Positions 14,553 through 27,134 of a DNA stretch of 64,000 nucleotides are shown in pieces. This DNA comes from Stenopsyche tienmushanensis. Taxonomy: Eukaryota > Arthropoda > Insecta > Trichoptera > Stenopsychidae. The stretch is taken from the NCBI GenBank assembly GCA_008973525.1, contig WACJ01000080.1:930001-994000 (forward strand), given 5' to 3'. Position 1 is the first letter of the stretch. Each line of letters opens with the position of its first letter. The position numbers were made by a program, and so were the translations under genes. The notes under the pieces are model-generated. The model ran no database searches, was not told the DNA's origin, and saw only the letters and a list, made by a program, of their open reading frames with translations.

Positions 14553-14864
14553 TTAAATGTACTTTCCACACGCAATAAGTATTTCGCCACGTAGCATGGA
14601 TCTGAATGCCGACAGGAAATAAAAAAAATCTTCGTTGTCAAAGGAAAGAGCACACATCATTAATCTGTTTCGCTTGGATTCTCCTATTTTTCTGTTGATA
14701 CTTGGATAACAATGTAGAGAAGAAAATACATAATTTATTTCCTTTACCTCGTCTGTTTTTATCTCTTCCCTTGTTAAATTTAAAGCTGCTTCGTTCTTAT
14801 AATCTAAATTCACACTCTTAGATATTAATAAATCCAATGCATCATTCATCGCGAAATGCGTCAT
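14553..14864 (-). pseudogene. Possible ankyrin-repeat relic (103-codon frame)
   Basis: Starting at an ATG at 14864, residues 1-45 (THFAMNDALDLLISKSVNLD, then YKNEAALNLTREEIKTDEVK) follow the ankyrin repeat pattern: HFA near the start, a helix ending LLISK, then N(L)DYKNE, then ALNLTREE...T(D)EVK. Short gaps relative to a full 33-residue repeat would be needed. The rest of the frame shows no repeat and no neighbouring ankyrin units were found upstream. It could be a fragment of a dead gene or of a transposon-carried gene, or a chance similarity. Confidence 0.3.
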
Positions 14865-17800
14865 TAATACGACTGTGATATTTATAACACACAGTCAACG
14901 GGATCATGCGACAGCTTCCGGTATCGATTCATGGGGGGGTGATATCAAGGGTTGGAAATAATAACCAAAGTTTTAAGGGCGCACACATACGCTCCAACTG
15001 TATAATATTCAAAATGGCGACCACATTCCTGTATTTTTCGTACTTTATATGTAGGCAAAAAAAAGTCCCATTCATGCCTCAATGGGTTTCCCTCCCCTTG
15101 CATCGGCGTCTCCCACACGCATCCTGCCGTTGTATTTTTTCCCTATGAGATTATTCGAAAAAAATACTCACCCCCGAATGCACATATTTTTTATGGGGTA
15201 GTTCTGTGGGGGTGCGCTAAATATCAGAGTGGGGGGTGGGCCCCACGTACCGCGAGGGGCGTAATTCGTCGATTGGCATTAGCGGGCGGTAAATCATGAA
15301 TTAAATACGCCACGCCTAAAAATTGCCAAAAACGAAGAAAATATTCACTTGCCGGAGAGGAAAATCGGATAATCCAATAACGAATGGCCTGATTTTCTAG
15401 AAAAATATGTATACATAATGCGTTCACCCCGTCAGCGATTTGTAATAACCTGTTAAATTTACCTGAAATTTCCTATGCTGATTTCGAAATTCTCAATTAT
15501 ATACACGAACACAATCCATAATAACCTTATTCAAAATCTGTCACAAATTCTCTGCATAATTTAAATAATAGCAACAAAAAAATTTATTGCATTTTGTATT
15601 TTCAACCAATATTTATCCCAATGTTGCCTAACTCTTTATAAGTACATTCGCCCATATAAAGTCTTTATATTTTTTAAATATACACGGTGTTATAGCTTTT
15701 TTGGAATAAGCATCCGTAGAACAGAATATCATTTTTATTTTTGATGAACTCAACAAAATTATTGATGTCATTAGAAAAGTCTGTAGTATATTTGTGGGGA
15801 CATTTGTATAGGAATGATCTGAGAAGCAACCAATTCAATTCTGCGTTGATAATTATAATTAAGTATTAATATTTCATAGCCATAGCTAAATAATAATTAT
15901 TGTATCTAAATAAAAGGATAATTTGGCTTATTATTTCAAATGTCAAAAATACCTTAAAAATGAAAAAAAATCATGCAATTAAATCTGCTAAGTATGGTGT
16001 ATATATTTAACTATCAGAGAGTGAAATATTTATTATTTCTAAAAAATATGATTCAAAAGAGACCTTTATATTGTAATCATAATCTGCACAAATCATTGCT
16101 TCTCTATGACTAATCGCCGTTTCAAAATACCATATTATTAAGATCTTATATATCATGGAATATAGAATCAGATTATTTTAATCATACGTCTATAAATTAT
16201 TGATTTGAATATGATATTGGTTTTCAACTAAAAATATAAATGATTAAGTCTATTCGGTAACGTAAGTATTGAGTTGATTTTTTTTTTAATTTAAGGGTGC
16301 TTTTATCACTTTATGTAAGAGTTTTGTTTTAAGTATTGGAACTATAATTAATTTAAAATATATACTGATGATGTGTATTCATAGTGTAATGTGATTTAAC
16401 TTAGATTTGATCCGATAAAATATACAACGCAATCTGTTTCGGGGCCATCACAGACAGTTCCAATCCATCGGTCGTTTTTCATTGGAAATCCGATTTCTAA
16501 TTCTGTTTTCCTTTACTGTCGTTTATACCTAAATCCGGCATACACTAACACATACACACTTAAAACCATTTTGCCGCTGAGTGAAAAAATCGTACATTTA
16601 TAGCTATCCGCCAAACTCGGAGAGTGATTTTCCAAACTCTAACGTCGTCACCCTCTTCGGCCTCCATCGACCCCCTTTTGTACTGCGTTAACAAGAGAGG
16701 TGGCAGCTGAAGGGCCAGGGATGAGGACGTCAGGAGGAAGCGGGCTTTGAAGGTAGGTTCAGAAACGAATCTCTATTGCAGAGCTGACTAGTAAATAAGG
16801 GGAAACAGCCGTGTGAGGGTGGAATCAAGAGGTTTTTTTTGTATGTGTGTAGATATTGCCAGCCACTTTTACAAGAAAACTTTCGAAAATGAGCGTAAAG
16901 ACAAATTTAATCTCAATCAATCTATCTCAAAGTATTTTTGAATTAACAATTTAACACAAACCAAATATTACTATTCAATGAGTTTTGATTCAATTTGTTG
17001 GATGTTAAATTATATCTTCAGAATATAATAACGTGTTAAGCAAGGACGAGACCACACAACAGAGAGGGAGCAAAATCACCTGGGTTTATGCAAACGAACG
17101 AGATGAAAAAAATGGAAAATCCATGTGAAAAGAAAAGTGGAAGTGTCAGCTGGATGTGGAGGAATAACGGGGAGACTTTGTACAATCAGCAAAAATGATG
17201 ACGAATGCATGAAAAATTTACTTTTTCAGCATCTCAGAATTTCAGCAAAGTCACACATCACACGTTATTAAAATACCTCAAGGATAAAACTTAGAATTTT
17301 TATATTTTAGAAATATATTTTTTCGACCATAAATTTAATTTCCATTTACACTTTGTATAATATAACATTAAAGCATTTGATTGATTAAAATAATTCTATC
17401 ATAATTGTACAATGATTGATAAATATTCAAGATTATTATTATATCTTTCCTTAAGTTGAATTTAATAATTTGAAGAAAACAGGCGATTTAGAGAGTATTA
17501 TCACATGGAGTCCCCATTTCTATAAATATGGATATTGATTATGTTTGACTATTTACAAAGACAGAATAAAATACATTTTAGAATTTTGGGAAGAAAATGT
17601 GGGATGCTTATTACAAAAGTAAAAATAAAATGATCTAAATTACGCAAAAAAATAAATGATGTTTGGAAAAATTCGGAAAATAACCGAAAACATCATTTTT
17701 TTAAAAATAATTAGCACTGCCTGTTGATAGATGGCACTGTTATTTTAAATTAATTTTATTTAATAAGTTCGTTTATGCGCATTTGAATGATAAAATTAGA

Positions 17801-20800
17801 GGTCTTAATTCGATACTGAAACATGGCACTAATGCTGATGCTATACATTGATATTAGGCATACCTTGGTGTATTTATGGTACGAATATAAATAATACGAT
17901 TTTAGTTCTGTTTACTTGGAAAAATGGTTCGCCTAATTGATTTCCATCCGAGATATTCACTCGAAGGAATCGGATTTCGTTAAAAATGTGTTCTGGCAAA
18001 ACTTTACTACGTCTTCGGGTAATTTTGTTTTGGCTCGACAGCTCGCAGTCTCACATTACGAAGGCTGTAGCAGCCTCCCAAACAACAAAGGACTGATTCC
18101 CGTGTGGAGGGAGAGGAATGGTGGGCTTTGGAAACGCATGGCAAAGTGGTAATATATAGAGAACGCGCCACCTACAGAAAAATACGTACCCATCTTATTA
18201 CCTTTTGGCACGGAATATATATACGCGCATACATCCCAGTGTATATAGCCTTTGGATATAAGGCGGAATCATAATGACGTGGGGAAGAAAATGGGGTGAG
18301 TTGGCACTTAGCATTTTGTATGAGGGGGTGGCTGCCGTACTGAAGACTTGATATTAGTTTGTATGCAGTATATGTGCGCGTATATACCCCCTCACTTGCC
18401 TGCGTTTGATACCGTAATCCATCTTTTTTGATGGATGATGGAAGAAAGTATTTCAGCATCTAAGTAATATTTAAGTGAATTTTCATATTGGAGTTTTCTT
18501 GGGTGGAAATTTTTAATCGGATCTTCGCGGGGAAGAGTGCCGCGGCTTATTCTGCCGCGACTTGTCGTCGGGCACTTAGCCATAATTACATATGTTTAAT
18601 CTCTGCATTTATCCCCTTCATCATTTAAACGACTTCGGGCTGTTTGCTTACTTAATTTTTAATAAAACCAAAGACTTGAACCATTTTAAAACACTTCTCA
18701 TTATATCCTAATAAAGTTTCCTTAAGTATATTTCCCAAAAACCGAAAACGTTAATTGTTAATTGACAAAATTGAAAAAATGTTAATTGACTCACACTTAG
18801 TTAAATGCTATCATAGTAAGCTGATTTCTTATTGTTAAAGCTTTAGTTCAAAACCAGATTGCAATTAAATGATCGCAATTACCACTCATTTAAATGATCG
18901 GAAAAATATTTTTTGACACTTTGTATGCGGGATTTTAGGGTCATGCAAGGCGAATTTTTTTAATAATTGCGAATGATCATTTTTTTTAATTCTCAAACTA
19001 TAATAAAGACCATATAGTCACCATGATCTACATGGTTAGTGTCCTTTATATGGTGAAACTTTACAAGGGGAGCAAATATATTTCGCATAGCTATTATTAA
19101 ATAAATTTACAATATGTTGAAATTTATTCAACATAATATATTCAACACAAAATATTTAATATTTGAAAATTTGCATTCTAATTAATGGATGGTTGTGTAA
19201 AATACAAAATAAGGGCATGAAATTTATTATCGTAAATTTTGTTCTAAGCTTTAAATCCTTTGCACTCAAGAGGTGACTCTCGCTCACCATTCGGTTTGAT
19301 GCAGAAACTCGATGCACAGCACTAACTATTTACGTTTAATTCCTTTGAAGCGGGTCCCTACGCTCTTTTGTATAATCTTATGAAGTGTAACACGACATCC
19401 CTTCAAATAGACATAAGATTTTCTTATTTGAAATTTGTTCGCAAATTTGACAGTCGTGCCAGAAAAGCTACTAAGTTTTTATATCTATATAAGCATTGAA
19501 CAGGAGTTAGGAAGGATTGCAAAGTGTGTTCTCAAAGAAACAAAGCCGGTAAAAACATCAAACCACATATTATTGTAATACTTGTCATGCATCTTGGCAA
19601 TTGTTTTATGAAATATCACACACAGTAAAATTACAGAGACTCATATTTAAGAAATTATATTGATAAAGGCGTAAACATATATAAAATGTTAAAATATAAA
19701 AGTTTTATATATTCATTTGTGCGTGTAATGTTTTTATGTTAAGGCTAAGAAATTCGCCAAAAGTGCTGCGAAATGTCTTGAGTTGCTAGTTCACAGCGCA
19801 AAAAATGATATCGACTGCAAAGGGTTGAAATATAGTTCTTACGAAAAATATATTTTTCCGCACTCAGAAAGTGGCAGCGATTGATGGCGATTCTCTGCTC
19901 CCGCAAGTATTGTGTTAAGATGCCATATCCATTATCGGATGTAAGCGATTTTTGCAGAAGATTTTCTCAGGGATATGATATTTTATGCAATTGTATTCCT
20001 TTGCCATCTATATATGAATAATCAGGAAACCATTTATTTTATCATGGATTTTGTTAGCATTTGCAGCAGCAGAATATTGTCCTAAACTACGAATTTTCAA
20101 GATCAAGTATTTTAACATTGATTTTTTTAAAATTATTATGAATATTTATATTATTATATTTAATATATTTTTGGCTGTAATTAATAAATAAAGAATTAGC
20201 AAAAAAATCCAATCTTTAAACCTATTATTTAAAACCGTTTCATTATAATTTAATGCAAAAAGAGGGTTAAGCATTCATATAAAAAAGGCAATAAATTGCA
20301 CTCAAATCTGAAAGAAGGAAAAAATGCACTATTGTATTGTATAAAATTTAAATATGAAAGACTTGTTTAGATTTAGATTTTTTATGTAATTTTTTATACT
20401 GATGCTTTTAAAAAATGTTGTAATATGGGTACTTATTAAATGATTTTGTAGTCTAATTTGAATATCATTGATCCATAAAGATATTTTCAGTATTACCTAT
20501 TTATAAGTTGGTACGTATAGAATTTATTATCATCGTCATTGTCATTTGACACATTAATACGATAAATTAATAAGTGAAAAAAGTAACGAAACCTATACTT
20601 ATAATTTTTTTAGTGATAATGATTATAAGCATTTTGATACCTGTCTTAATACTTTATTCAATTAACTATGCATATCTGATAAGATCGTCTTTAATTTTTA
20701 TGAAGTATAATTGCTTGACATGTGTCTCATTAATCAATATGTATTAAATAGTAGACTGAGGCGGATTCACATGTATTTATCTTGGTAAAAATGGTCCAAG

Positions 20801-20985
20801 GGATGATGCTCAAAATGGCTAAATACTGTAATCGAGTCCTTTGACAAATTAATCCGGTTTTTAGCGTAAATATTGGCATGTTGACATTATCAGAGTGGGG
20901 TTTTTACAGCAGTTTGTCCATTGCAGAGGCTCATTACATTCATTGCATTGTGTGGAACGAAGGTTTTATTAATTCAGTCCGTACT
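14865..20985. other. Gene-free stretch with two GC-richer patches
   Basis: 15172-15430 is a GC-richer patch ending, on the minus strand, in a strong donor-like GGGG|GTGAGT (15172/15171). 16610-16790 is another, with a plus-strand AAG|GTAGGT donor-like site near 16752. No exon could be completed from either. The remainder is AT-rich. Confidence 0.4.
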
Positions 20986-21260
20986 GCGACATTACTCGGT
21001 CGCATGGCGGGGTAAATTTAACTAAGCCGTAAATATACGGCGCGCCGTACTTAGTGGAACCTCCAACTTTGTAATTCCGTTTGCAGTCGCGGCACGAATC
21101 AAATTACGCAAATTAAAGTGTCACACTCGAACAACTTTTCGATAATTATTAACAACAAGAGCCCGCCAAAACCGTGGAATTAATTGAGAGACAAATCCCA
21201 TTTCATGAATCAATTCGTACGCACACGAACGTCTTAAGGCGTATGTGAGCCCAAAAAATC
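20986..21260. promoter_or_regulatory. GC-richer island with palindrome, candidate regulatory element
   Basis: It contains TACGGCGCGCCGTA, a perfect 14-bp palindrome (21036-21049). Around it are TAATTA-like cores, CGATAATTATTAACAA and CCGCCAAAACCGTGG. The local composition and motif density resemble conserved non-coding DNA. No coding frame. Confidence 0.25.
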
Positions 21261-24200
21261 ATAATATTATTCCTTAATGCCAAATCATTTGAGGAGTCCT
21301 GATTGTATTTAAGTCGAGAAAAAAACCATTGAGGGTTGCGCCCTGAGATTCAAAAGACAGCCCCGAGCTGTAATCACTCCAATCATATTGCTCATCTAAT
21401 AGGCCGTACACAAATCAATCTTATTAGTGAATGATTTCAAAAATTGCTCTCAAATAAAATAAGTATGACCCAAAATACAATTTTAACCTTTAACGAACGA
21501 ATGCTGTCATATTCGCGACAAGAAAAAAAACTTTTTGAGCTTTCTTTTCAGTAATTTCAATGCCGTTAGAAAATAGGTTTTAATGGCTACCCCACAAACT
21601 ATATCAAAATAATCACATTTTATTCAGATTAAATAGGGATCATTTCAACGAAATATTCTAGATGAGAATTGAATTTAAAAAAAATTCCACCTATGCATAT
21701 ATTCTTTTGCCTATGCTGCGGAAAATATTTTTGAATCATATATCTGTAAAAAACAGATAAATATATTTCATAAGATAGTTTGTTTATATGTTTCATTGAT
21801 AGGAGAAAATTAAACATTTCATTGACAGAAGGGTTAAATGTATATAATAAAAATATAAATTCATCATAAATATCATACCTAAAATTCTAAATTCTTAATG
21901 TATGCCGTGTAAATTAAAACACAATTTTTATAATCAATCTTGATACAAATATTTCATATTCGGCTTTCTTATATTAAGTTAATGCAATATATTATACTGA
22001 AAATTGACTTATATCAAGTCAAAATAAATGATCAAGATTACCTTATGTTTACATTAGGGTAACTGGTTGCATTTTCTATACGTTTACAATCCAGAGCATG
22101 TTTATTGATGTTTTCATAGCAGGCCTAAGAGTCATTTTAGACAGCATTTAGTACAACTGTAGTATTATTTTATGAATACTCCGAAAAAAATACGATAGCA
22201 ATAAATTTCGTTGGTAGTTTGACGAAACGCTTAAAAGTTACCCTTCAAAAGCTTGTAATGACCCGCGGTGGGTGTAATCACCTGCAATAAACCCAATTCA
22301 CCCTTTTTTCATAGCAGCAAGCAAATCTTTGCCAAGTCGGAGCTAGGCATTTAAAATAGGGTTTGTAAACTCCTCGGAGGGTTTTAAATTAAAAGAATAT
22401 TATGTTTCATGATAGAACGGAAAGGGATTATGTAAATTTGCACCTAAATTTTCGCTCCGGTGCATATATCTTGCGACTGAAAAGATGTGCATATAATTCC
22501 TTTTTATGTTTGCATCCAGCAAGTAAAATTCACATCGCCTTTATTTTTAAACGTTTGACATGTAATATACATACAGCATGCAATACAACAAGATTCAGAA
22601 GTGAAGGGTGAGTAGCTTGAAGCTTAATGGCATACAAATATTGCATAAGGGTTATTGGAGCGGCTCTCATATTCAACAACAAGTATGCCGAAATAAACGT
22701 TTCTAGGAAAATATAATCAAATTTTTGATGGATTGTGGATGCTTTTACTTTATAGCAGTGTAAGAAAAAAACGCAAAGCCTCCCGTGGAAGTGAAAGGCA
22801 ACGAGTATGAAAGCTTTTGTCGGGAAGTTGGAAGTATTCAACATGCAATTATGAGACGCTGGTTGTTTTCTGAGAGGACGTAATTGATGCTTCAAGTTTT
22901 ACCAGCAGACTTTAGTTGCGAGCAAATGCAAGAAATAGTATCCTTTAATATTGCAGAATAGTGCATATACTGCACTCGACTCGCGAGGATGTAGATTCAA
23001 TGAAATTGCAACCACTTCAGATATTTTGTATCTGAAATATTCATCATGTTTAACGATTCGATTTACATTCGAAGCGTTTCAAAGATCAAAATCAGAATAC
23101 GTGCTTATAATTTGAAAGGAAAATATCGTTCAATGCAATATAAGGAGGTCATATCATTAATCAATCTGATATTGTAGGACAAAGGTCTTTCCAACTCACT
23201 TCCATTCGTCTTTATTCTGAACCCAACTATTAAAATTTATATCAAGATATGACCCAGTATTATCTTCATGATACATTTTATAAATGGTACCATACATCAT
23301 GAGACTTGAATGATTAACTCAACATATACAATATTTATATATCATAATGTATTCAATGCATAGTGAATTTTTGCAAAGTTAAATATTAATAAGATAAATA
23401 TATTTAATACTTTGTGATCAATACTGGATGATTTTATTTATTCCATGATAATCAATGGTAGTTTTAATCAACTGATAAATGAAAATATAGTGTAATTGAA
23501 ATCAGCTGCAAATTAAAGTCTTTATTATTCATTTTCAAATGCTATATTAAATACTATAGCTATAGCTATTGTAAAAAAATAGTACAGTTATGCTACTTAT
23601 TTAATACATTCAATTTTAGTTCAGGAATGAACTATCGAAGCAACAGTGTCATATATATTTGCTTTTAATTGATGACACAATTAATACATCTTTGAAGATT
23701 GTAATGGATGTATTGTGTCTCATCAAAAGACTTGCAAACTGTGAAAGAATTAATATTAAGAAGTTATTAAAATATTTTTTGTGGCATTTTTTCGGCCAAA
23801 GGCAACCGTGCTTAAAACCATTCATTTAATCGTTATAAGGAAGCTTTTCTAATTTCGTTCATGTCGTAATCGGTTAAATCATCGTTGTTATTATTCATGG
23901 TTCTACGAAATTAGAGAGCTTCGGGCTCAATACAGAACTACTGTTAAACAATTCGTGATTGGACCGTTTTTATGTTAAACTATTAAGCAACCTTAGGTAG
24001 AATAATAAAATATTTTTTGTCCCATGCGTTGAAAAATTTTCATTATGGTAATTGCATAAAAAAGGCAAGTGTTTGTACAGTAGATTGATTGATTGTCAGT
24101 AATGTATTTTCGATCGACGTGAAAGTGCAATATATGAATTATTGCATACGCTAACAGAGTCAAAGGCTTCTATTTAAATTAAAACAAATATCTAGTTATT

Positions 24201-26230
24201 GTGTTTAATTGAAAAGCTCAATCAAATATTAATATGAAAGCTCCATCGTTTGATAATAGTTAGATGAGTTACCGTTATGGCTTTCTGTTAGCATACATGC
24301 CTATATAGATTGGATTCTATTTATTTAGAAGAGTTTTGATTGACGTTTTTATGCAATTTTTGATTAAATTTTGTAATCTCTTGAGCGTACATAGCAGCAT
24401 TTTTGATGCAGCATAGTCGAAAAGACTTGATTCGATTGGACGTGTTTATGGATAGCTGATCTAAAAGCGATAGTCCTCAAACAGTAGTGGTGTTGCATTG
24501 CGAAACGTTTGAATATTCAAATATATTTGAAGGGTTTCCTTGGAGAGGCCGACAGGATACACGGAGTAGCACATAATTATCATGTCAGTGTGTACAACAT
24601 TACATGGGGTGCGCAGCTCAACCGATGTGCCTTCATTTTGTGGTCGTGAAGGATATCTGATAGGATCGAATGCCTTCCATTATCATGCGAACATTTCTTC
24701 GTCGGCTATTAATGCTTCAATTGCTGGATAAGATCTTGAAGAGTGTGCTCAAAAATGGGCACGCATCGGGAGAATCTTTCGCAACGACAATCCATAATTC
24801 TTGGCTTCAAAAGCCAATTTCATCGTATATGGACAGCCATTTAATACACAATATGCTAATGTCATTTCAGATATGATTTAGTTACATATATATGGAAAAT
24901 GATCGTAAGTCAAAGCAATAAAGAGTGATTGAATCAACAATGACCGTGTAAATTTGTGCCTCTTATGAATCAGAATTTAATCCTTTTAGTACCAACGAAT
25001 GTATCCAAAGTTCATAAAATTTAAACCGTATTTGCAAGTATAAATGCAAATAAGAGCGACTGTTTGGTCATAGTTTAATATAAAAGGTGTAGTATGTATT
25101 TTGAAATGAAATAATTTGACAAAACTATATGATAGTTCCATGATGTATAGCAAGTGCTACAGAATAAATACATTGTGTGTATATTATTATATTTATAACC
25201 AATTATTATTACAAACCTAATCATATTGCAGCCACATATCCATTCATCCAGGTCACCCAAATCCTTATTTTTGTCCACCCTCTAAATTATTAAAAAATCG
25301 AAAAATTGTAATTGCCAAAAAAATCATTGAGTTATTGAGAGATTAATTGTTTTTGAGTATTATTTGCTATACACCCTATTTAGTCAATTATACTAAAGAT
25401 CTTTTTAATGCACCCATTGCGATAGCACTTGGAGTTCTACTCACTGTCGCAATTGTGCATTCAATTACTCATTCAAAATATACCTATTTATTAGATAAGA
25501 GTTCCATATAACGTTCTATAAAATGTTTCTGAGGTAAAGTTCTTTTGCAATGCGAATAGTAAGGCGCCATTACGTACGTAAATTATACAAAAATTGCATA
25601 CTTCATCAAAGCACGTTAACATAGCCTAAAAAGCCATATATTAAATGATATATATTTTTAAATAATATCCAATTTTATTGAAAATTTTACCTGCAAATTT
25701 GTGTTTTTTTCTTTTTGTATTAAATTTGTCTTTGGTGTAAATTATTTTGATAGTAAGTTTAAAGAACGTGCACTCATATTTCTGAAAGAAATTATTAAAC
25801 TATTCATAATCTATTATTTTTGGCCATCAAATCTATGAGATTGTATCAAAATTGTTTATGGGATGATAATTTATATTTTTTCTGTTTGTTCGCTATATGG
25901 TCGCTATGTGGTTGCTTTTATCACACCTATAATTGACTGCCGTTAAAATAATATTGATAAATTGATGATGTATCAATAAATACTAAACAGCATATCAGAA
26001 GAACATGTTATTATAGGAATATGAACAAAAATACATAGAATGAAGGAATTTTAGGATAACAGACAGAATATTTTATGTAATAATTATATAAATTTAATAT
26101 CCTATTCAAATTCAAGTTTCTAGATTTGAATATCAATTCAACGATATTAATGAAATATCATAATTTTAAGCTATGTTTAATAGTAAACTAGTGAAAATAT
26201 AATGATTTTATAAAAAAATCTTTTAAATAC
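21261..26230. other. Gene-free AT-rich stretch
   Basis: The longest frames (minus 22895-22530, 121 codons) show no domain and overlap other frames. A short AT palindromic tandem (TATAGCTATAGC, near 23562) is present. Nothing else was supported. Confidence 0.45.
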
Positions 26231-26630
26231 AAATCATCGCATAACCCATTAACGACTGCACGTTTTATTTATCAACGCGTATTTAATTGCCATTCACGTC
26301 TAATTTTTTCACCGCCAAAGTACTAAACGCCGGAAATTTCCGCAGGGCGGACCTATAAATATTCCATTGCCGAATGTAACCTTATACAATTAAATTGGGA
26401 ATATTATAATTATTTTGTGTTAATGTGAAATGGGAACGACATAAATAGTGACGTAGGAAATACGCACCGAATTAGAGGCGCACAACCCGAAATTACGGGT
26501 CAAATTAATAACGGGCCCAAATTGAAAGGATTATAGCCCGTAATCAGCACGAACGCCCGGTTATTAGAGTAATTTTCATTAATACGTCTTATTAGGGCCC
26601 TAATACTTCCCTATCGCGTTCTGTATTAAA
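26231..26630. promoter_or_regulatory. Dyad-rich island, candidate regulatory element
   Basis: The composition is more balanced than the flanks, with repeated CCCG/CGGG-TAAT half sites. ATTACGGG (26492-26499) is mirrored by CCCGTAAT (26537-26544), AATAACGGGC (26507-26516) by GCCCGGTTATT (26555-26565), and TATTAGGGCCCTAATA (26590-26605) is a perfect 16-bp palindrome. Many TAAT cores are present. This looks like a protein-binding cluster or enhancer. It is not known to belong to any family. Confidence 0.3.
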
Positions 26631-26636
26631 GATTTG

Positions 26637-27134
26637 ATGAGCGATACAAAAGTTTGCGGTGCCTTTCAATCCCTGGGACATTTAATTTGTCATGCGATCA
26701 ACGTCGTTTACAGCCTTCCTATCTCGTCCTTCTCGAGGAATGGTCGCTCTCATACAACCGTACCAAGACGTCGTAAATTTTTATATTCCAAAATAAAACA
26801 ATTATTTCGCTCTTCTGATAGTTCCGAGGCTTTGACGGACAGCAGATGCGCTGTTATTGCTCCGGCGGATAATTTTTCAAAATTAATTTTAAGGATGGCC
26901 AATATATTTTTTTGCGGATTCTTGACCGCACGATTAAAAATAATATATAATCGAACCGCGATATTTTTTTTTTGCTTTTTTATAAATCAATCAAGTGTGT
27001 TGATGAAATTCGGCGGTACACTCGGCAGATATCGTGTTACAGAGGGTTGCGCTGCGAGATCCGCGATCATTTTACCGCTTAAAGATATAACAGAGCTTTT
27101 GATCTTATTGAAAGATTTACTAAGTCATTTATAA
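26637..27134 (+). CDS. Unrecognised 165-codon open frame, doubtful
   Basis: The longest open frame outside the transporter, from the ATG at 26637 to TAA. The predicted protein has a basic, Ser-rich first half (for example TTVPRRRKFLYSKIK) and a second half with hydrophobic stretches (IFFFCFFINQ). No signal peptide, domain or family motif is seen. A frame this long is unexpected in sequence this AT-rich, but its first half lies in a GC-richer island where stops are rarer. It lies directly downstream of the dyad-rich segment 26490-26605. It may be coding by chance only. Confidence 0.15.
   Translation: MSDTKVCGAFQSLGHLICHAINVVYSLPISSFSRNGRSHTTVPRRRKFLYSKIKQLFRSSDSSEALTDSRCAVIAPADNFSKLILRMANIFFCGFLTARLKIIYNRTAIFFFCFFINQSSVLMKFGGTLGRYRVTEGCAARSAIILPLKDITELLILLKDLLSHL

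Noticed and set aside
22530..22895. 121-codon minus-strand frame
   Set aside because: No domain, overlaps a competing frame on the other strand, ordinary composition; treated as chance.
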